From assembly GCA_004173185.1 (NCBI GenBank), contig SEFZ01000002.1, positions 1 through 64,000 on the forward strand: a stretch of DNA of 64,000 nucleotides, in the 5' to 3' direction. The position numbers and the translations under genes are program-made. This document shows positions 19,416 to 28,688 of this stretch, in pieces; position 1 is the stretch's first letter, and each line of letters starts with the position of its first letter. Origin of the DNA: Sphingomonadales bacterium. GTDB lineage: Bacteria > Pseudomonadota > Alphaproteobacteria > Sphingomonadales > Sphingomonadaceae. Below the pieces are notes generated by a model. That model did no database searches. It was not told where the DNA came from and worked only from the letters and a program-made list of their open reading frames with translations.

Positions 19416-20369
19416 CTATGCCGCTTCTAGGCCGCGGGGCAGCTTGAAGACCACATTCTCTTCGACGGTCTCGACTTCGCGTTCGGTCACCTCAAAGCGC
19501 TCGGAAAGCTTGGCGATCAGTTCGCGCACCAGCAGTTCGGGCGCCGAGGCCCCCGCACTGATGCCCAGCGTGCCAATTCCATCCAGCCACGCCCAATCGA
19601 GATCGTCGGCGCGCGGGATCAGATAGGCAGTCGTGCCAAATCGCTCGGCGACTTCGACGAGGCGCAGCGAATTGGACGAGTTCGGGCTGCCGATCACCAG
19701 CATCAGATCGGCCGAGGCAGCGATGGCCTTGACTGCGCCCTGCCGGTTGGTGGTCGCGTAGCAAATGTCGTTCGGGCCGGGCGCAAGGATCGCGGGGAAG
19801 CGGCGTTGCAGAACTTCGAGCGTCGCCGCGGTATCGTCCACCGACAGCGTCGTCTGGGTCAGGAAGGCGAGGTTGTTCGCGTCCGCCACCGTTACCGCTT
19901 CGGCGTCCGCGGGCGTTTCGATCAGCGTCATCACGCCTTCGGGCACCTGGCCGAAGGTGCCGATCACCTCGGGATGCCCGGCATGGCCGATGAACAATAT
20001 ATGCCGCCCGGCGGCGACCAGCCGCTCGGCCTGCCGATGTACCTTGGATACCAAAGGGCAGGTCGCGTCGAGATATTCGAGGCCGCGTTCCTCTGCCTTG
20101 GCGGGGACTGCCTTGGGCACGCCGTGTGCGGAAAACACCACGGGCACATCGTCGGGCACCTCGTCCAGTTCCTCGACGAAGATCGCGCCCTTTGCCTTCA
20201 GCGTATCGACCACGAACTTGTTGTGGACGATCTCGTGCCGGACATAGACCGGGGCGCCATATTTCTCAATCGCGAGCTCGACGATGCGGATCGCGCGATC
20301 GACGCCGGCGCAAAAGCCGCGCGGCGCGGCGATCAGGACTTCGAGGACGGGCTTGAGCGGTGCATGCAT
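19416..20369 (-). CDS. ispH: 4-hydroxy-3-methylbut-2-enyl diphosphate reductase
   Basis: The protein has 317 residues from the ATG at 20369, with AGGGGA 9 bases upstream; the open frame runs longer but lacks a better start. The three [4Fe-4S] cysteines are present in [12 protein letters not shown] (near residue 20), [10 protein letters not shown] (near 105) and [11 protein letters not shown] (near 205), with the conserved [10 protein letters not shown] and [10 protein letters not shown]. It carries out the last step of the MEP isoprenoid pathway. It leads the ispH-thrB-rnhA operon and is divergent from a lipoprotein gene. Confidence 0.97.
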   Translation of the reverse strand: MHAPLKPVLEVLIAAPRGFCAGVDRAIRIVELAIEKYGAPVYVRHEIVHNKFVVDTLKAKGAIFVEELDEVPDDVPVVFSAHGVPKAVPAKAEERGLEYLDATCPLVSKVHRQAERLVAAGRHILFIGHAGHPEVIGTFGQVPEGVMTLIETPADAEAVTVADANNLAFLTQTTLSVDDTAATLEVLQRRFPAILAPGPNDICYATTNRQGAVKAIAASADLMLVIGSPNSSNSLRLVEVAERFGTTAYLIPRADDLDWAWLDGIGTLGISAGASAPELLVRELIAKLSERFEVTEREVETVEENVVFKLPRGLEAA

Positions 20370-20475
20370 GATGCGCGATCCCCTACGCGATTGCTTGCGT
20401 GGGCGGAAGGTGGTTCCTATGGTGCCCGCCGTTTCCGGGTGAGCCCGGGCCAGTGTTTCGAAAGGTGCCCCCAAC

Positions 20476-21111
20476 TTGGTTCGCAAGCTTGCAATCTCCG
20501 CCCTGATCCTGCTCGCCGCTGGCGGTTGCAGCCGTACCGGCGAGATCACCGATGGCGGCATCGCTTCGCTTCGCTCGGCCTGTCCGCGTGTCGGCGTGCC
20601 TGCGGGCACCGGCGACATGACTCAGTTCGATCCGCCCGCCAGCCGCGATTCCGCTGCCATCGACGTGGTCGCGACGCTGACCAACGTCACTTCGACGTGC
20701 GATGATTCGGGCGAGCAGATCGTCACCACGGTCAATTTCGACGTGCTGGCCACCCGCCGCGATGCCGGTGCGGCGCGCGACGTCAGCCTGCCTTATTTCA
20801 TCACGATCGTACGCGGCGGCACCTCGGTGGTCGCCAAGAGCGTCGATCGCGTCACCGTGCATTTCGAAGCCGGACAGACCCGCGCGAGCGGAAAGGGTGT
20901 TGGGACCAGCCACGTCGCCCGTAGCGCCGCGACGATCCCTGAGGACATTCGCAAGCGCCTGACCGAAAAGCGCAAGGCTGGCGAGGAAGCTGCTGCGATG
21001 GACCCGCTCGCCGATCCCTCGGTGCGCGGCGCCGTGCTCTCCGCGACCTTCGAGGCGCTGGTCGGCTTCCAGCTGACCGAGGATCAGCTCAAGTATAACC
21101 TGACGCGCTGA
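20476..21111 (+). CDS. Putative lipoprotein, function unknown
   Basis: A 211-residue protein with a lipoprotein signal ([15 protein letters not shown], cysteine near residue 18), so probably anchored in the outer or inner membrane. The mature part has a beta-rich look ([36 protein letters not shown]) and a charged helical segment near residues 150-180. I do not recognise the family. No ATG is available near the signal; TTG at 20476 preceded by AAGG at a workable distance is the likely start. It is divergent from ispH. Confidence 0.7.
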   Translation: MVRKLAISALILLAAGGCSRTGEITDGGIASLRSACPRVGVPAGTGDMTQFDPPASRDSAAIDVVATLTNVTSTCDDSGEQIVTTVNFDVLATRRDAGAARDVSLPYFITIVRGGTSVVAKSVDRVTVHFEAGQTRASGKGVGTSHVARSAATIPEDIRKRLTEKRKAGEEAAAMDPLADPSVRGAVLSATFEALVGFQLTEDQLKYNLTR

Positions 21112-21116
21112 CAATT

Positions 21117-21201
21117 CCGTCCCCCCGGCGAAAGCCGGGGTGTCAGGCAGCACGTCCACAACAAAAGTCGCATGAGATCCCGGCTTTCGCCGGGATGACG
21201 G
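21117..21201. repeat. Pair of GTCATCC-family palindromes between lipoprotein gene and gcv leader
   Basis: CCCCGGCGAAAGCCGGGG (about 21122-21140) is a tight hairpin and TCCCGGCTTTCGCCGGGA (about 21178-21195) is a second; the two also complement each other. They follow the lipoprotein stop and precede the glycine riboswitch. This is the fullest copy of the palindrome family in the window and may serve as a terminator or transcript-end stabiliser. Confidence 0.7.
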
Positions 21202-21255
21202 ATATGGCGATTGACTCGAATCATCCGCCCCGCCAAGGCTGGGCTCGTCGATATG

Positions 21256-21440
21256 CACGCGCGGGAGAGCGTGGCTTTTAGCCACCGCCGAAGGAGCAAC
21301 CGCCCCGGAATCTCTCAGGCACAAGGGACCGCGCAGCGCACGACACTCTGGAAAGCGTTCACCGGAAACGGTGAACCACCGAAGGGGTAAGCTGTCCGCA
21401 AGGCAGCGAAAGCTCTCAGGTTCCCGTGACAGAGGGGGCG
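21256..21440 (+). ncRNA. Tandem glycine riboswitch (gcv leader)
   Basis: Two consecutive glycine aptamers are visible. The first runs roughly 21259-21336 with GCCGAAGGAGCAACCGCCC and GGAATCTCTCAGGCAC. The second runs roughly 21340-21438 with GACACTCTGGAAAG, CACCGAAGGGG and GAAAGCTCTCAGGTTCC, closing with GACAGAGGGGG. These conserved strings match the known cooperative glycine riboswitch, which switches on the glycine cleavage operon when glycine binds. It sits 63 bases before the chosen gcvT start. The expression platform is probably the 21425-21503 segment, but I cannot assign the alternative structure by eye. Confidence 0.95.
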
Positions 21441-21503
21441 ATGGATTTTGGCGCTTGGCAGAGCGCGGATTCGTCGTTGTCCCCTTGCCGCGGAGCGTGC
21501 CCG

Positions 21504-22667
21504 ATGAGCCAAGACGTCCAATCCCAGGAACTCAGTGGCGATCCCGAAGGCGGGGAAAGCGAGCCTGCGCTCAGCACCCTGCAGCTCGATGCATGGCACC
21601 GCGCCCATGGCGGCCGGATGGTGCCCTTTGCCGGCTATGAAATGCCTGTCCAATATGAAGGCATCATGGCCGAGCATCTCTGGACGCGCGAGCATGCCGG
21701 GTTGTTCGACGTCAGCCATATGGGCCAGTTGATCTTCTCGGGACCGGACGTTGAAGCTGCGCTCGAAACGCTGATGCCGGCGGATATCGCCGCGGCCAAG
21801 CCGGGCCACCCGGTATATTCGCTGCTGATGGGCGAAAATGGCGGCATTCTCGACGATCTGATGCTCACCCGGCGCGACGATGGCTCGATCTACGTCGTTG
21901 TCAACGGCGCCTGCAAATGGGACGATATCGCCCATTTCCGCGAGCATCTCGCCGACGAGATCGAAATCAATCACATGGACGAGCATGCCTTGCTCGCGTT
22001 GCAGGGGCCGGAAGCGGCCACTGCGCTTGCCCGCATCCTCCCCGGCGTCGAAGCTTTGGTGTTCATGCAGGGCGGCTTGTTCCAATGGCAGGGCCATGAT
22101 CTGTGGGTCAGCCGCTCGGGCTATACGGGCGAGGACGGTTTCGAGATTTCGCTGCCGGGCGAAGCTGCCGAGGCGTTTGCCGATGCGCTGACCGCGATGG
22201 AAGAGGTCAAGCCGATCGGCCTTGGCGCACGCGATTCGCTGCGCCTCGAAGCCGATCTCCCGCTCTACGGCCACGATCTCGATGCCGAGACCACGCCGGT
22301 TTCCGCGTCCCTCGGCTTCGCGCTCAAGAAGCGTCGCCGCGAGGAAGGCGGCTTCCCCGGCTATGAGCGCATCATGGCCGAGCGCGAAAGCGGCCCGATC
22401 CTCAAGCGCGTCGGTCTGGTGATCGAAGGCCGTCAGCCGGTCCGCGAAGGCGCGGCGGTGGTCGATGCCGACGGCACCGAAGTCGGCCGCGTCACCAGCG
22501 GCGGCTTTGCGCCGACCGCGCAAAAGCCCATCGCCATGGCATATGTGCCCGTCGCTTCGGCGGTGGTTGGCAGCAAGATCACGATTGCCCAGCGCGGCAA
22601 AATTCATACTGCGGAGGTCGTCCAGATGCCCTTCGTTCCCCATCGCTATGTCAGAAAGGGAGCCTGA
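21504..22667 (+). CDS. gcvT: Glycine cleavage system T protein (aminomethyltransferase)
   Basis: The protein has 387 residues from the ATG at 21504, preceded by GGAG with an 8-base spacer; upstream in-frame starts fall inside the riboswitch and are rejected. Conserved parts are LDAWHRAHGGRMVPFAGYEMP, GLFDVSHMGQL, MPADIAAAKPG, SRSGYTGEDGFEI and LGARDSLRLEADL, which form the folate and aminomethyl-lipoyl sites. It transfers the methylene group from the H protein to tetrahydrofolate, releasing ammonia. It is the first gene of the gcv operon, under the tandem glycine riboswitch. The N-terminal 25 residues are longer than usual. Confidence 0.97.
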   Translation: MSQDVQSQELSGDPEGGESEPALSTLQLDAWHRAHGGRMVPFAGYEMPVQYEGIMAEHLWTREHAGLFDVSHMGQLIFSGPDVEAALETLMPADIAAAKPGHPVYSLLMGENGGILDDLMLTRRDDGSIYVVVNGACKWDDIAHFREHLADEIEINHMDEHALLALQGPEAATALARILPGVEALVFMQGGLFQWQGHDLWVSRSGYTGEDGFEISLPGEAAEAFADALTAMEEVKPIGLGARDSLRLEADLPLYGHDLDAETTPVSASLGFALKKRRREEGGFPGYERIMAERESGPILKRVGLVIEGRQPVREGAAVVDADGTEVGRVTSGGFAPTAQKPIAMAYVPVASAVVGSKITIAQRGKIHTAEVVQMPFVPHRYVRKGA

Positions 22668-22670
22668 CAC

Positions 22671-23042
22671 ATGAGCCGTTACTACACCGAAGATCATGAG
22701 TGGGTCGAAGTCGATGGCGACATCGGCACGGTCGGAATCAGCGAATATGCGCAGGGCCAGCTCGGCGACATCGTGTTCGTCGAAACCCCCGATGAGGGCA
22801 AGGAATTGACCAAGGGCGACGACGTCGCCGTGGTCGAGAGCGTCAAGGCCGCATCGGACGTCTATTCGCCGGTCTCGGGCACCGTCCTCGAAGGCAATGA
22901 CGCCCTCGCCGACACCCCCGAACTGGTCAACGAAGACCCCGAAGGCGATGGCTGGTTCTTCAAGATCACGCTGAGCGACCCGAGTGAGGTCGAGAGCCTG
23001 ATGAACGAGAGCGCCTACGCCGAGTTCGTCTCAAAGCTGTGA
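22671..23042 (+). CDS. gcvH: Glycine cleavage system H protein
   Basis: A 123-residue lipoyl carrier protein. The lipoylated lysine is in VVESVKAASDVYSP (about residue 61), within the typical GcvH fold (TEDHEWVEVDGDIGTVGISEYAQ at the N-terminus, PELVNEDPEGDGWFFKI after the lysine). It shuttles the aminomethyl group among P, T and L proteins. The start is 3 bases after the gcvT stop, and its stop overlaps the GTG start of the following lipoprotein gene. Confidence 0.98.
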   Translation: MSRYYTEDHEWVEVDGDIGTVGISEYAQGQLGDIVFVETPDEGKELTKGDDVAVVESVKAASDVYSPVSGTVLEGNDALADTPELVNEDPEGDGWFFKITLSDPSEVESLMNESAYAEFVSKL

Positions 23043-23536
23043 AGCTGGCGATCGCCTTGACCGGTTTGGGGGCGGCAGCGTGCAGCGCTGCTCAACCACC
23101 GGTCGGGGCGGCGCAAATTCTGAAGCAGTGCGCTTCGTTTCTGGGGAAGCCCGTTCAGGCATCCGGCTATCTTGGCGAATGTGCGGGCTATACCTGCCAG
23201 CTGTTCCCCGATCAGGCGGCAGCTACAGCCTTTGACGAGGCATGGAAGGCCAGCAACGTCGCCCAGCAGAAGGTGAGCCGTGGCGCCAAGCCGGAGGACC
23301 TTGGGCTCTCCAATGCTTGGGACCGGGTTCAGGCGCTTTGGCCGATCGGCGTTGGCTTCAGTGAAACCTTTGATCGCAACGCTGCACCGCTTCAGAATAG
23401 TTATGTCGTCATTACCGGACGCATGGACGAGCATAGCTGCGATGGTAGCGGCGGCGCCGATCGATCCGCCGGACTCCGCCCCACCGATATTCGCGCCTGG
23501 ACTGTGTCCGAAGGCGCTCCCGCAAACACCCATTGA
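23039..23536 (+). CDS. Putative lipoprotein inserted in the gcv operon
   Basis: A 165-residue protein of unknown family, starting with GTG at 23039 inside the gcvH stop (GTGA) and ending 10 bases before gcvPA. The N-terminus [14 protein letters not shown] is a lipoprotein signal with cysteine at about residue 15. The mature part has further cysteines ([24 protein letters not shown]) and no motif I can name. By position it is co-transcribed with the glycine cleavage genes and controlled by the same riboswitch, although the other products are cytoplasmic. Confidence 0.75.
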   Translation: MKLAIALTGLGAAACSAAQPPVGAAQILKQCASFLGKPVQASGYLGECAGYTCQLFPDQAAATAFDEAWKASNVAQQKVSRGAKPEDLGLSNAWDRVQALWPIGVGFSETFDRNAAPLQNSYVVITGRMDEHSCDGSGGADRSAGLRPTDIRAWTVSEGAPANTH

Positions 23537-23546
23537 GAAGGCTCAC

Positions 23547-24905
23547 ATGCGCTATCTCCCACTGACCCCCAATGACCGTCAGGAAATGCTCGGCGTCATC
23601 GGCGCCAAGACCATCGACGATCTGTTCGTCGACGTCCCCGGCGTTGCCCAGCTCGATGGCCCGATCCATGGCCTGCCGCTCCACGCGAGCGAACTCGCGG
23701 TCGAGCGTCACATGTCGGCGCTGGCGAAGAAGAACCTCGCCGCAGGCGATGCGCCGTTCTTCCTGGGTTGCGGGGCATATAAGCATCACGTGCCCGCGTC
23801 GGTCGATCACCTCATCCAGCGCGGCGAGTTCCTGACGGCCTACACGCCGTATCAGCCCGAAATCGCGCAGGGCACGCTGCAGATGATGTTCGAGTTCCAG
23901 TCGCAGGTCGCGCGCTTGCTCGGCTGTGATGTCGCGAACGCATCAATGTACGACGGTTCGACGGCATGCTGGGAAGCCATCGTCATGGCCCGTCGCGTGA
24001 CGAAGCGCGGCAAGGCGATCCTCTCGGGCGGCTTGCATCCGCACTACGTCTCGGTCGCCAATACGATGGCGAAGTTCACCGGCGATCAGCTCGTCACCTC
24101 GATCCCGACGCTGACCCCGACCCCGGACACCGACGATCTGATCGCGCAGATCGACAGCGATACCTCGTGCGTTATCGTCCAATATCCTGACATTCTCGGC
24201 CGCATCGCCGATCTCTCCAAGCTCGCCGAAGCATGCCACGCCAAAAAGGCGCTGCTCGTCGCGGTCGTCACCGAGCCGGTCGCGCTCGGCGCAATAAAGT
24301 CGCCCGGCGAAATGGGCGCGGACATCGTCGTTGGCGAAGGCCAGTCGATCGGCGTCGGCCTCCAGTTCGGTGGGCCGTACGTAGGTCTGTTCGCCTGCTC
24401 GGAAAAGCTGGTCCGCCAGATGCCGGGTCGCCTGTGTGGCGAGACGGTGGATGCCGAGGGCAAGCGCGGCTTCGTGCTCACGCTCAGCACCCGCGAGCAG
24501 CATATCCGCCGCGAGAAAGCGACGTCGAACATCTGCACCAGCTCGGTGCTGTGCGCGCTCGCCTGGTCGATCCACATGACCCTGCTGGGCGAGAAGGGCC
24601 TGCGTCAGCTCGCCGCGATCAACCATGCCGGTGCCTCGGCCGCCGCGGACACGCTCGCAAGCGTCCCCGGCGTCGAATTGGTCACCCCGAATTTCTTCAA
24701 CGAGTTCACGCTCAAGCTTTCCAAGGAAGCCCGGCCTGTGGTTCGCGATCTCGCGAACAAGGGCATCCTCGCGGGCGTGTCGCTCGGCCGGCTTTATCCC
24801 GGCGAAGCGAGCCTCGAAAACGGCCTCGTCGTCGCGGTTACCGAAACCACTACGCAGGAGGACGTCGAAACACTTGCCTCCGCGCTGAAGGAGGTGCTGG
24901 CATGA
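23547..24905 (+). CDS. gcvPA: Glycine dehydrogenase (decarboxylating) subunit 1
   Basis: The protein has 452 residues from the ATG at 23547, behind GAGAAG. This is the N-terminal half of the two-subunit P protein. Signatures: [18 protein letters not shown] near residue 70, [20 protein letters not shown], and [18 protein letters not shown]. With subunit 2 it decarboxylates glycine in a PLP-dependent manner and loads the aminomethyl group on the H protein. The stop overlaps the gcvPB start (ATGA), keeping the two subunits in equal amounts. Confidence 0.97.
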   Translation: MRYLPLTPNDRQEMLGVIGAKTIDDLFVDVPGVAQLDGPIHGLPLHASELAVERHMSALAKKNLAAGDAPFFLGCGAYKHHVPASVDHLIQRGEFLTAYTPYQPEIAQGTLQMMFEFQSQVARLLGCDVANASMYDGSTACWEAIVMARRVTKRGKAILSGGLHPHYVSVANTMAKFTGDQLVTSIPTLTPTPDTDDLIAQIDSDTSCVIVQYPDILGRIADLSKLAEACHAKKALLVAVVTEPVALGAIKSPGEMGADIVVGEGQSIGVGLQFGGPYVGLFACSEKLVRQMPGRLCGETVDAEGKRGFVLTLSTREQHIRREKATSNICTSSVLCALAWSIHMTLLGEKGLRQLAAINHAGASAAADTLASVPGVELVTPNFFNEFTLKLSKEARPVVRDLANKGILAGVSLGRLYPGEASLENGLVVAVTETTTQEDVETLASALKEVLA

Positions 24906-26473
24906 GCACGATCAACGCAAGCGGCTGGCGCCCCACCACCCCCGAAGCCGGCGAGAGCAGCGGCCAGACCTTCACCGGCAACCGCGCATTGATGCTCGAA
25001 GAAGCTTTGATCTTCGAGATCGGCTCGATCAGCACCACCGGCGTGGATTTCGGCGAAGTCCCCACGGGCAAGTCGCGCCTCGCGGGCCTTGAGCGCAACG
25101 CGGACATCGGTCTCCCCGGCCTGTCCGAGCCCGAAACGGTGCGCCATTACACCCGCCTCAGCCGCCAGAATTACGCGATCGATCTGGGCCTGTTCCCGCT
25201 CGGCAGCTGCACGATGAAGCATAATCCGCGCCTCAACGAGCGGATGGCGCGTCTCCCCGGTTTCGCCGATCTCCATCCGTTGACCCCGGTCGATGCCTGC
25301 CAGGGCGCGTTCGAAGTCATCGATCAACTCGCGCATTGGCTGATCACGCTCACCGGCATGCATTCGGTCGCGATGAGCCCCAAGGCGGGCGCGCATGGCG
25401 AGCTGTGCGGCGTCCTCGCAATCCGCGCGGCGCTTGATGCCCGTGGCGAACAGGCGCGCAAGATCCTGCTGGTCCCGATCTCGGCGCACGGCACCAACCC
25501 GGCCACCGCCGCATTCGCGGGCTTCACCGTCGAGGATATTCCCGCCACCGACGATGGCCGCGTCGATCTCGCCGCGCTCAAGGCGCGACTGGGACCCGAC
25601 ATTGCCGGCGTGATGATCACCAACCCCAACACGTGCGGGCTGTTCGAGCGCGAAATGCGCGAAATCTCGGACGCGGTGCATGCGGCGGGCGGGTACGTCT
25701 ATTGCGACGGCGCGAACTTCAACGCGATCGTCGGTCGCGTTCGTCCGGGCGATCTCGGCATCGATGCGATGCACATCAATCTCCACAAGACCTTCTCGAC
25801 TCCGCATGGCGGCGGCGGCCCCGGCTCGGGTCCGGTGGTGCTTTCCGAAGCGCTCACGCCGTATGCGCCGCTGCCTTTCGTGGAGAAGCATGGCGATCAT
25901 TTCCGTCTGATCGAAGAGGAAAGCGCGGGCGAGCATCATGCCGGCACGTTCGGTCGCATGGTCGCGTTCCACGGCCAGATGGGCATGTTTACGCGCGCGC
26001 TCACCTATATCCTCAGCCACGGCGCGGACGGCCTGCGCCAGGTTGCCGAGGATGCGGTGCTCAACGCGAATTACATCCTGCGCAGCATGGAAGACGTGCT
26101 CGACGCGCCCTTCGCCAAGTCTGGTCCGTGCATGCACGAAGCCATCTTCAGCGATAAGGGATTGCCCGAGGGATTCTCGACGATCGACATCGCCAAGGGC
26201 CTGATCGACGAGGGTTTTCACCCGATGACGGTCTATTTCCCGCTGGTCGTTCACGGCGCGATGCTGGTCGAACCGACCGAGACCGAAAGCAAGGCCGCGC
26301 TCGATCAGTTTATCGGAGCCTTCCGTTCTGTGGCAGAACGCGCTAAGGGCGGCGACCCTGCGATCCGCACCGCGCCGCATTTCGCGCCGCGCCGCCGTCT
26401 CGATGAGACGCTGGCTGCGCGTAAACCGGTGCTGGCGTGGAAAGAGCCACTAGGCTCGCAGGCAGCGGAATAG
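24902..26473 (+). CDS. gcvPB: Glycine dehydrogenase (decarboxylating) subunit 2
   Basis: The protein has 523 residues from the ATG at 24902 that overlaps the gcvPA stop; the frame is open further upstream, but that part is out-of-frame coding of gcvPA. The PLP-binding lysine lies in [17 protein letters not shown] near residue 295, with [11 protein letters not shown] and [10 protein letters not shown] typical of the catalytic half of the P protein. It completes the riboswitch-controlled gcvT-gcvH-gcvPA-gcvPB set; the L protein (lpd) is not in the window. Confidence 0.97.
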   Translation: MSTINASGWRPTTPEAGESSGQTFTGNRALMLEEALIFEIGSISTTGVDFGEVPTGKSRLAGLERNADIGLPGLSEPETVRHYTRLSRQNYAIDLGLFPLGSCTMKHNPRLNERMARLPGFADLHPLTPVDACQGAFEVIDQLAHWLITLTGMHSVAMSPKAGAHGELCGVLAIRAALDARGEQARKILLVPISAHGTNPATAAFAGFTVEDIPATDDGRVDLAALKARLGPDIAGVMITNPNTCGLFEREMREISDAVHAAGGYVYCDGANFNAIVGRVRPGDLGIDAMHINLHKTFSTPHGGGGPGSGPVVLSEALTPYAPLPFVEKHGDHFRLIEEESAGEHHAGTFGRMVAFHGQMGMFTRALTYILSHGADGLRQVAEDAVLNANYILRSMEDVLDAPFAKSGPCMHEAIFSDKGLPEGFSTIDIAKGLIDEGFHPMTVYFPLVVHGAMLVEPTETESKAALDQFIGAFRSVAERAKGGDPAIRTAPHFAPRRRLDETLAARKPVLAWKEPLGSQAAE

Positions 26474-26497
26474 CCGCTCAGGAGTTATGATCTTAGA

Positions 26498-26851
26498 ATG
26501 ACGTACAACGACACTTTCCGCGATCGCGCCGACCGTTCGGCAGATGCCAAGAAGGCACTGCTCGAGAAGATGAAGGCAGCGCCCAAGCTGAGCGAGGCAG
26601 AACTCGCACAGCGCAAGGCTGCGCGCGAGAAGAAGGAAGCCGAAGAAGCCGAGGTTCGCGCTGCCAAGAAGGCTGTGATCGAGGCTGCCAGGGCCGAGAA
26701 GGAAGCCGAGGAAGCTGCCGCCAAGGAAGCTGCCGAGGAAGCCGCGCGCGAAGCGAAGGAAAAGATCGCTCGCTCGTTCATGCTGCCAAGCGCCGAAGAG
26801 CAGAAGGCCAAGCGCGACGCGCGCTACGCCGCCCGCAAGGCGCGGAAGTAA
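26498..26851 (+). CDS. Small Ala/Lys/Glu-rich coiled-coil protein (DUF6481-like)
   Basis: A 117-residue highly charged protein with almost continuous helix potential (KKEAEEAEVRAAKKAVIEAA, then EKEAEEAAAKEAAEEAAREA) and an R/K-rich tail. Its composition and length match sphingomonad proteins annotated DUF6481, some of which rise under stress; I assign that family with moderate confidence. There is no signal or membrane segment. It follows gcvPB by 24 bases on the same strand and may be on the same transcript. A strong hairpin follows. Confidence 0.7.
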   Translation: MTYNDTFRDRADRSADAKKALLEKMKAAPKLSEAELAQRKAAREKKEAEEAEVRAAKKAVIEAARAEKEAEEAAAKEAAEEAAREAKEKIARSFMLPSAEEQKAKRDARYAARKARK

Positions 26852-26862
26852 ACTCCAACTCT

Positions 26863-26889
26863 GTCACCCCGGCCCAGGGCCGGGGTGAC
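26863..26889. terminator. Strong bidirectional hairpin (GTCAtCC palindrome family)
   Basis: GTCACCCCGGCC (26863-26874) and GGCCGGGGTGAC (26878-26889) form a perfect 12-bp stem with a 3-base loop. It lies in the short gap between two convergent genes, so it can act as terminator or 3-prime stabiliser for both, though neither side has a T-run. It belongs to the same repeat family as the copies near 21.1 and 44.3 kb. Confidence 0.65.
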
Positions 26890-26915
26890 GATGGTGGCTG
26901 GATGCGTGCCTGCCG

Positions 26916-27392
26916 CTAGATCCAGCGGCGAACGCTCGCTTTATACGCCAGATACGGCTCGCCGAATTTCCCCGCCAGATAGCGTTCTTCCGGCTCGATC
27001 ACTTCCTTCTGGATGACGAACATCAGCGGGAACAGCGCGCATAATTGCGTCCCGCTGTCGTTCAGCATCGTGATGCCGAGATAAACCAGCGCCATCCCCA
27101 GATACATCGGGTTGCGCGACCATTTATACACGCCCTCGAAAATCAGCTTCTGGTCCGATTTCCACGGCCGCGAATCGGTGCCGGTGCGCAGGAACAGTCC
27201 CTGTGCGGTCAGGATGATCGCCGCGCCCAGCACCAGCGCGACCATGCCGAGCGTATGCAGCGTGCCATAGGGGATCAGCGGGATGGCCGGATAGCCGATC
27301 CAGCGCTCCAGCGCCCATCCGGCCAGCAACGTCCCGATAAAGGCGAGCGGCGGCGGGAATTTGATACGGGGGCTGTCGGCGTCGATCTGCAT
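26916..27392 (-). CDS. Isoprenylcysteine carboxyl methyltransferase (ICMT/PEMT)-family membrane protein
   Basis: About 158 residues from the ATG at 27392 (a TTG 36 bases upstream would add 12 residues; neither has a strong ribosome-binding site). Three or four hydrophobic helices precede the family motif GVYKWSRNPMYLGMALVYLG and the late EVIEPEERYLAGKFGEPYLAYK, which bind S-adenosylmethionine in ICMT-like methyltransferases. In bacteria such proteins methylate varied lipophilic or thiol substrates; the actual substrate is unknown. It is convergent with the DUF6481-like gene. Confidence 0.82.
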   Translation of the reverse strand: MQIDADSPRIKFPPPLAFIGTLLAGWALERWIGYPAIPLIPYGTLHTLGMVALVLGAAIILTAQGLFLRTGTDSRPWKSDQKLIFEGVYKWSRNPMYLGMALVYLGITMLNDSGTQLCALFPLMFVIQKEVIEPEERYLAGKFGEPYLAYKASVRRWI

Positions 27393-27467
27393 GGCGCGGT
27401 TGATGAACTGGAACGCTGCGCTTCGCAACGGCTTGTCATTCGCGGCCGAAGGGTAATGATGCGGGGC

Positions 27468-27983
27468 ATGAACCCTGCATCCCCCGATAGCTGGCTGCGC
27501 TACGTCATACCCGCCGTCATCATCGTCATCGTGCTCTTCGTCCGCCTGCGCAGCATGAGTCGCGAGCGCCCGCTAAAGATCGAGCGATTGTGGATCGTCC
27601 CGGCGCTGTATTTGTTCGTCGCGGGCATCACGTTCTGGAACATGCCGCCGGTCGGCATGGTGTGGTTCTATTGCTTGATCGCCTTGTGGGTCGGTGCGGC
27701 GATTGGCTGGTGGCGCGGCAAGATGATGCGGATCGTCGTCGATCCCGAGACGCACGCGATCAAGCAGAAGGGATCGGCCGCCGCGATGCTGCTCATCCTG
27801 CTGCTGATCGTCATCCGCGCGGGCGCGCGCAATGCGGAGGCGATGGGCGTGCCCGGCGTCCATATCGATGTCGTGTCGATGACCGATGTGCTGATCGCGC
27901 TCGCACTCGGCCTGCTCAGCGCGCAGCGGCTGGAGATGTTCCTGCGCGCACGCCGCTTGCTCGCACAGGCGCGCGCGGTATGA
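27468..27983 (+). CDS. CcdC-like (DUF1453) membrane protein
   Basis: About 171 residues with four to five membrane helices. The stretch RERPLKIERLWIVPALYLF and the RxMxRERPL motif after the first helix resemble CcdC/DUF1453 proteins, which occur in Bacillus near cytochrome c biogenesis genes but have no settled function. In-frame ATG codons at 27456, 27459 and 27468 are possible starts; GAAGGG lies immediately before the first two. The stop overlaps the methyltransferase start (ATGA). Confidence 0.65.
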   Translation: MNPASPDSWLRYVIPAVIIVIVLFVRLRSMSRERPLKIERLWIVPALYLFVAGITFWNMPPVGMVWFYCLIALWVGAAIGWWRGKMMRIVVDPETHAIKQKGSAAAMLLILLLIVIRAGARNAEAMGVPGVHIDVVSMTDVLIALALGLLSAQRLEMFLRARRLLAQARAV

Positions 27984-28579
27984 GGCGCCACGCTCCAGCC
28001 ACTGTGCGCAACCGCGAACCGATTGCTGAGGTGCTGGCCGGGATATTGCCCGCGCGGGGCCTAGTTCTGGAAATCGCCAGCGGCTCCGGCGAGCATTGCG
28101 CCTATTTCGCCGAGCGTTTCCCTGCGCTCGAATGGCAGCCCAGCGATCCCGATCCGGATGCGCTGGCCTCGATCGCCGAATGGACCGAAGGGCTCGGTAA
28201 TGTTCGTCCGCCCGTCATGCTCGATGCAGCGGCCGACTGGCCGGTCGACGCGGCGGATGCGATCCTCTGCGTCAACATGGTTCATATCAGCCCCTGGGCC
28301 GCCACCTTGGGGCTGATGGCCGGGGCAGGGCGGTTGCTTGGCCCCGGCGCGCCGCTGATCCTCTACGGGCCCTATCGCCAGCACGGCGTTGAGACCGCGC
28401 CCTCGAACGAACAATTCGAATTGTGGCTCAAGGGCAAGTCTCCCGAATATGGCCTGCGCTTTGTCGAGGACGTCACCCATGAAGCCGCTGCACAGGGGCT
28501 GACCCTCGAGCGCATCGTGCCGATGCCCGCCAACAACCTCATTCTGGTGTACCGCCATGAGGGCAAAGCGCGCTTGTAA
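27980..28579 (+). CDS. DUF938 class I SAM-dependent methyltransferase
   Basis: A 199-residue protein with the SAM-binding motif VLEIASGSGEHCAYFAERFP near residues 29-48, then the QPSDPD acidic strand end and ADAILCVNMVHISPW. These are the hallmarks of the DUF938 family, found in many proteobacteria and without a known substrate. The start overlaps the CcdC-like stop by 4 bases. Its TAA stop coincides with the edge of a dispersed intergenic element (28578-28686). Confidence 0.85.
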   Translation: MRRHAPATVRNREPIAEVLAGILPARGLVLEIASGSGEHCAYFAERFPALEWQPSDPDPDALASIAEWTEGLGNVRPPVMLDAAADWPVDAADAILCVNMVHISPWAATLGLMAGAGRLLGPGAPLILYGPYRQHGVETAPSNEQFELWLKGKSPEYGLRFVEDVTHEAAAQGLTLERIVPMPANNLILVYRHEGKARL

Positions 28580-28686
28580 TGTAGGATTTCGCCTGCTTGG
28601 CTCAGCCGGTCGGAACCGCCATCGCTCTTTGAAATCGTCGCGCCGGAAAGCCCATGGTCAGTGCGAACATTAGGGAACATTCGCGG
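28578..28686 (-). repeat. Dispersed convergent-gap element, copy 1
   Basis: Read on the minus strand it begins GCGAATGTTCCCTAATGTTC and continues CGCACTGACCATGGGC, has an ATTTCAAAGAGCG block, and ends AGCCAAGCAGGCGAAATCC + TACATT. The same ordered blocks occur at 37502-37613 and 43773-43901. This copy exactly fills the space between the stop codons of two convergent genes. It contains no coding frame of note. Confidence 0.85.
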
Positions 28687-28688
28687 GA

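Noticed and set aside
21426..21503. Use of an upstream gcvT start at 21426 or 21441.
   Set aside because: It lies within or at the edge of the second glycine aptamer and lacks a fitting ribosome-binding site; ATG at 21504 has GGAG 8 bases upstream.
24233..24901. A 220-residue N-terminal extension of gcvPB.
   Set aside because: It is out-of-frame translation of gcvPA; the ATG at 24902 overlaps the gcvPA stop and starts the conserved GcvPB sequence.
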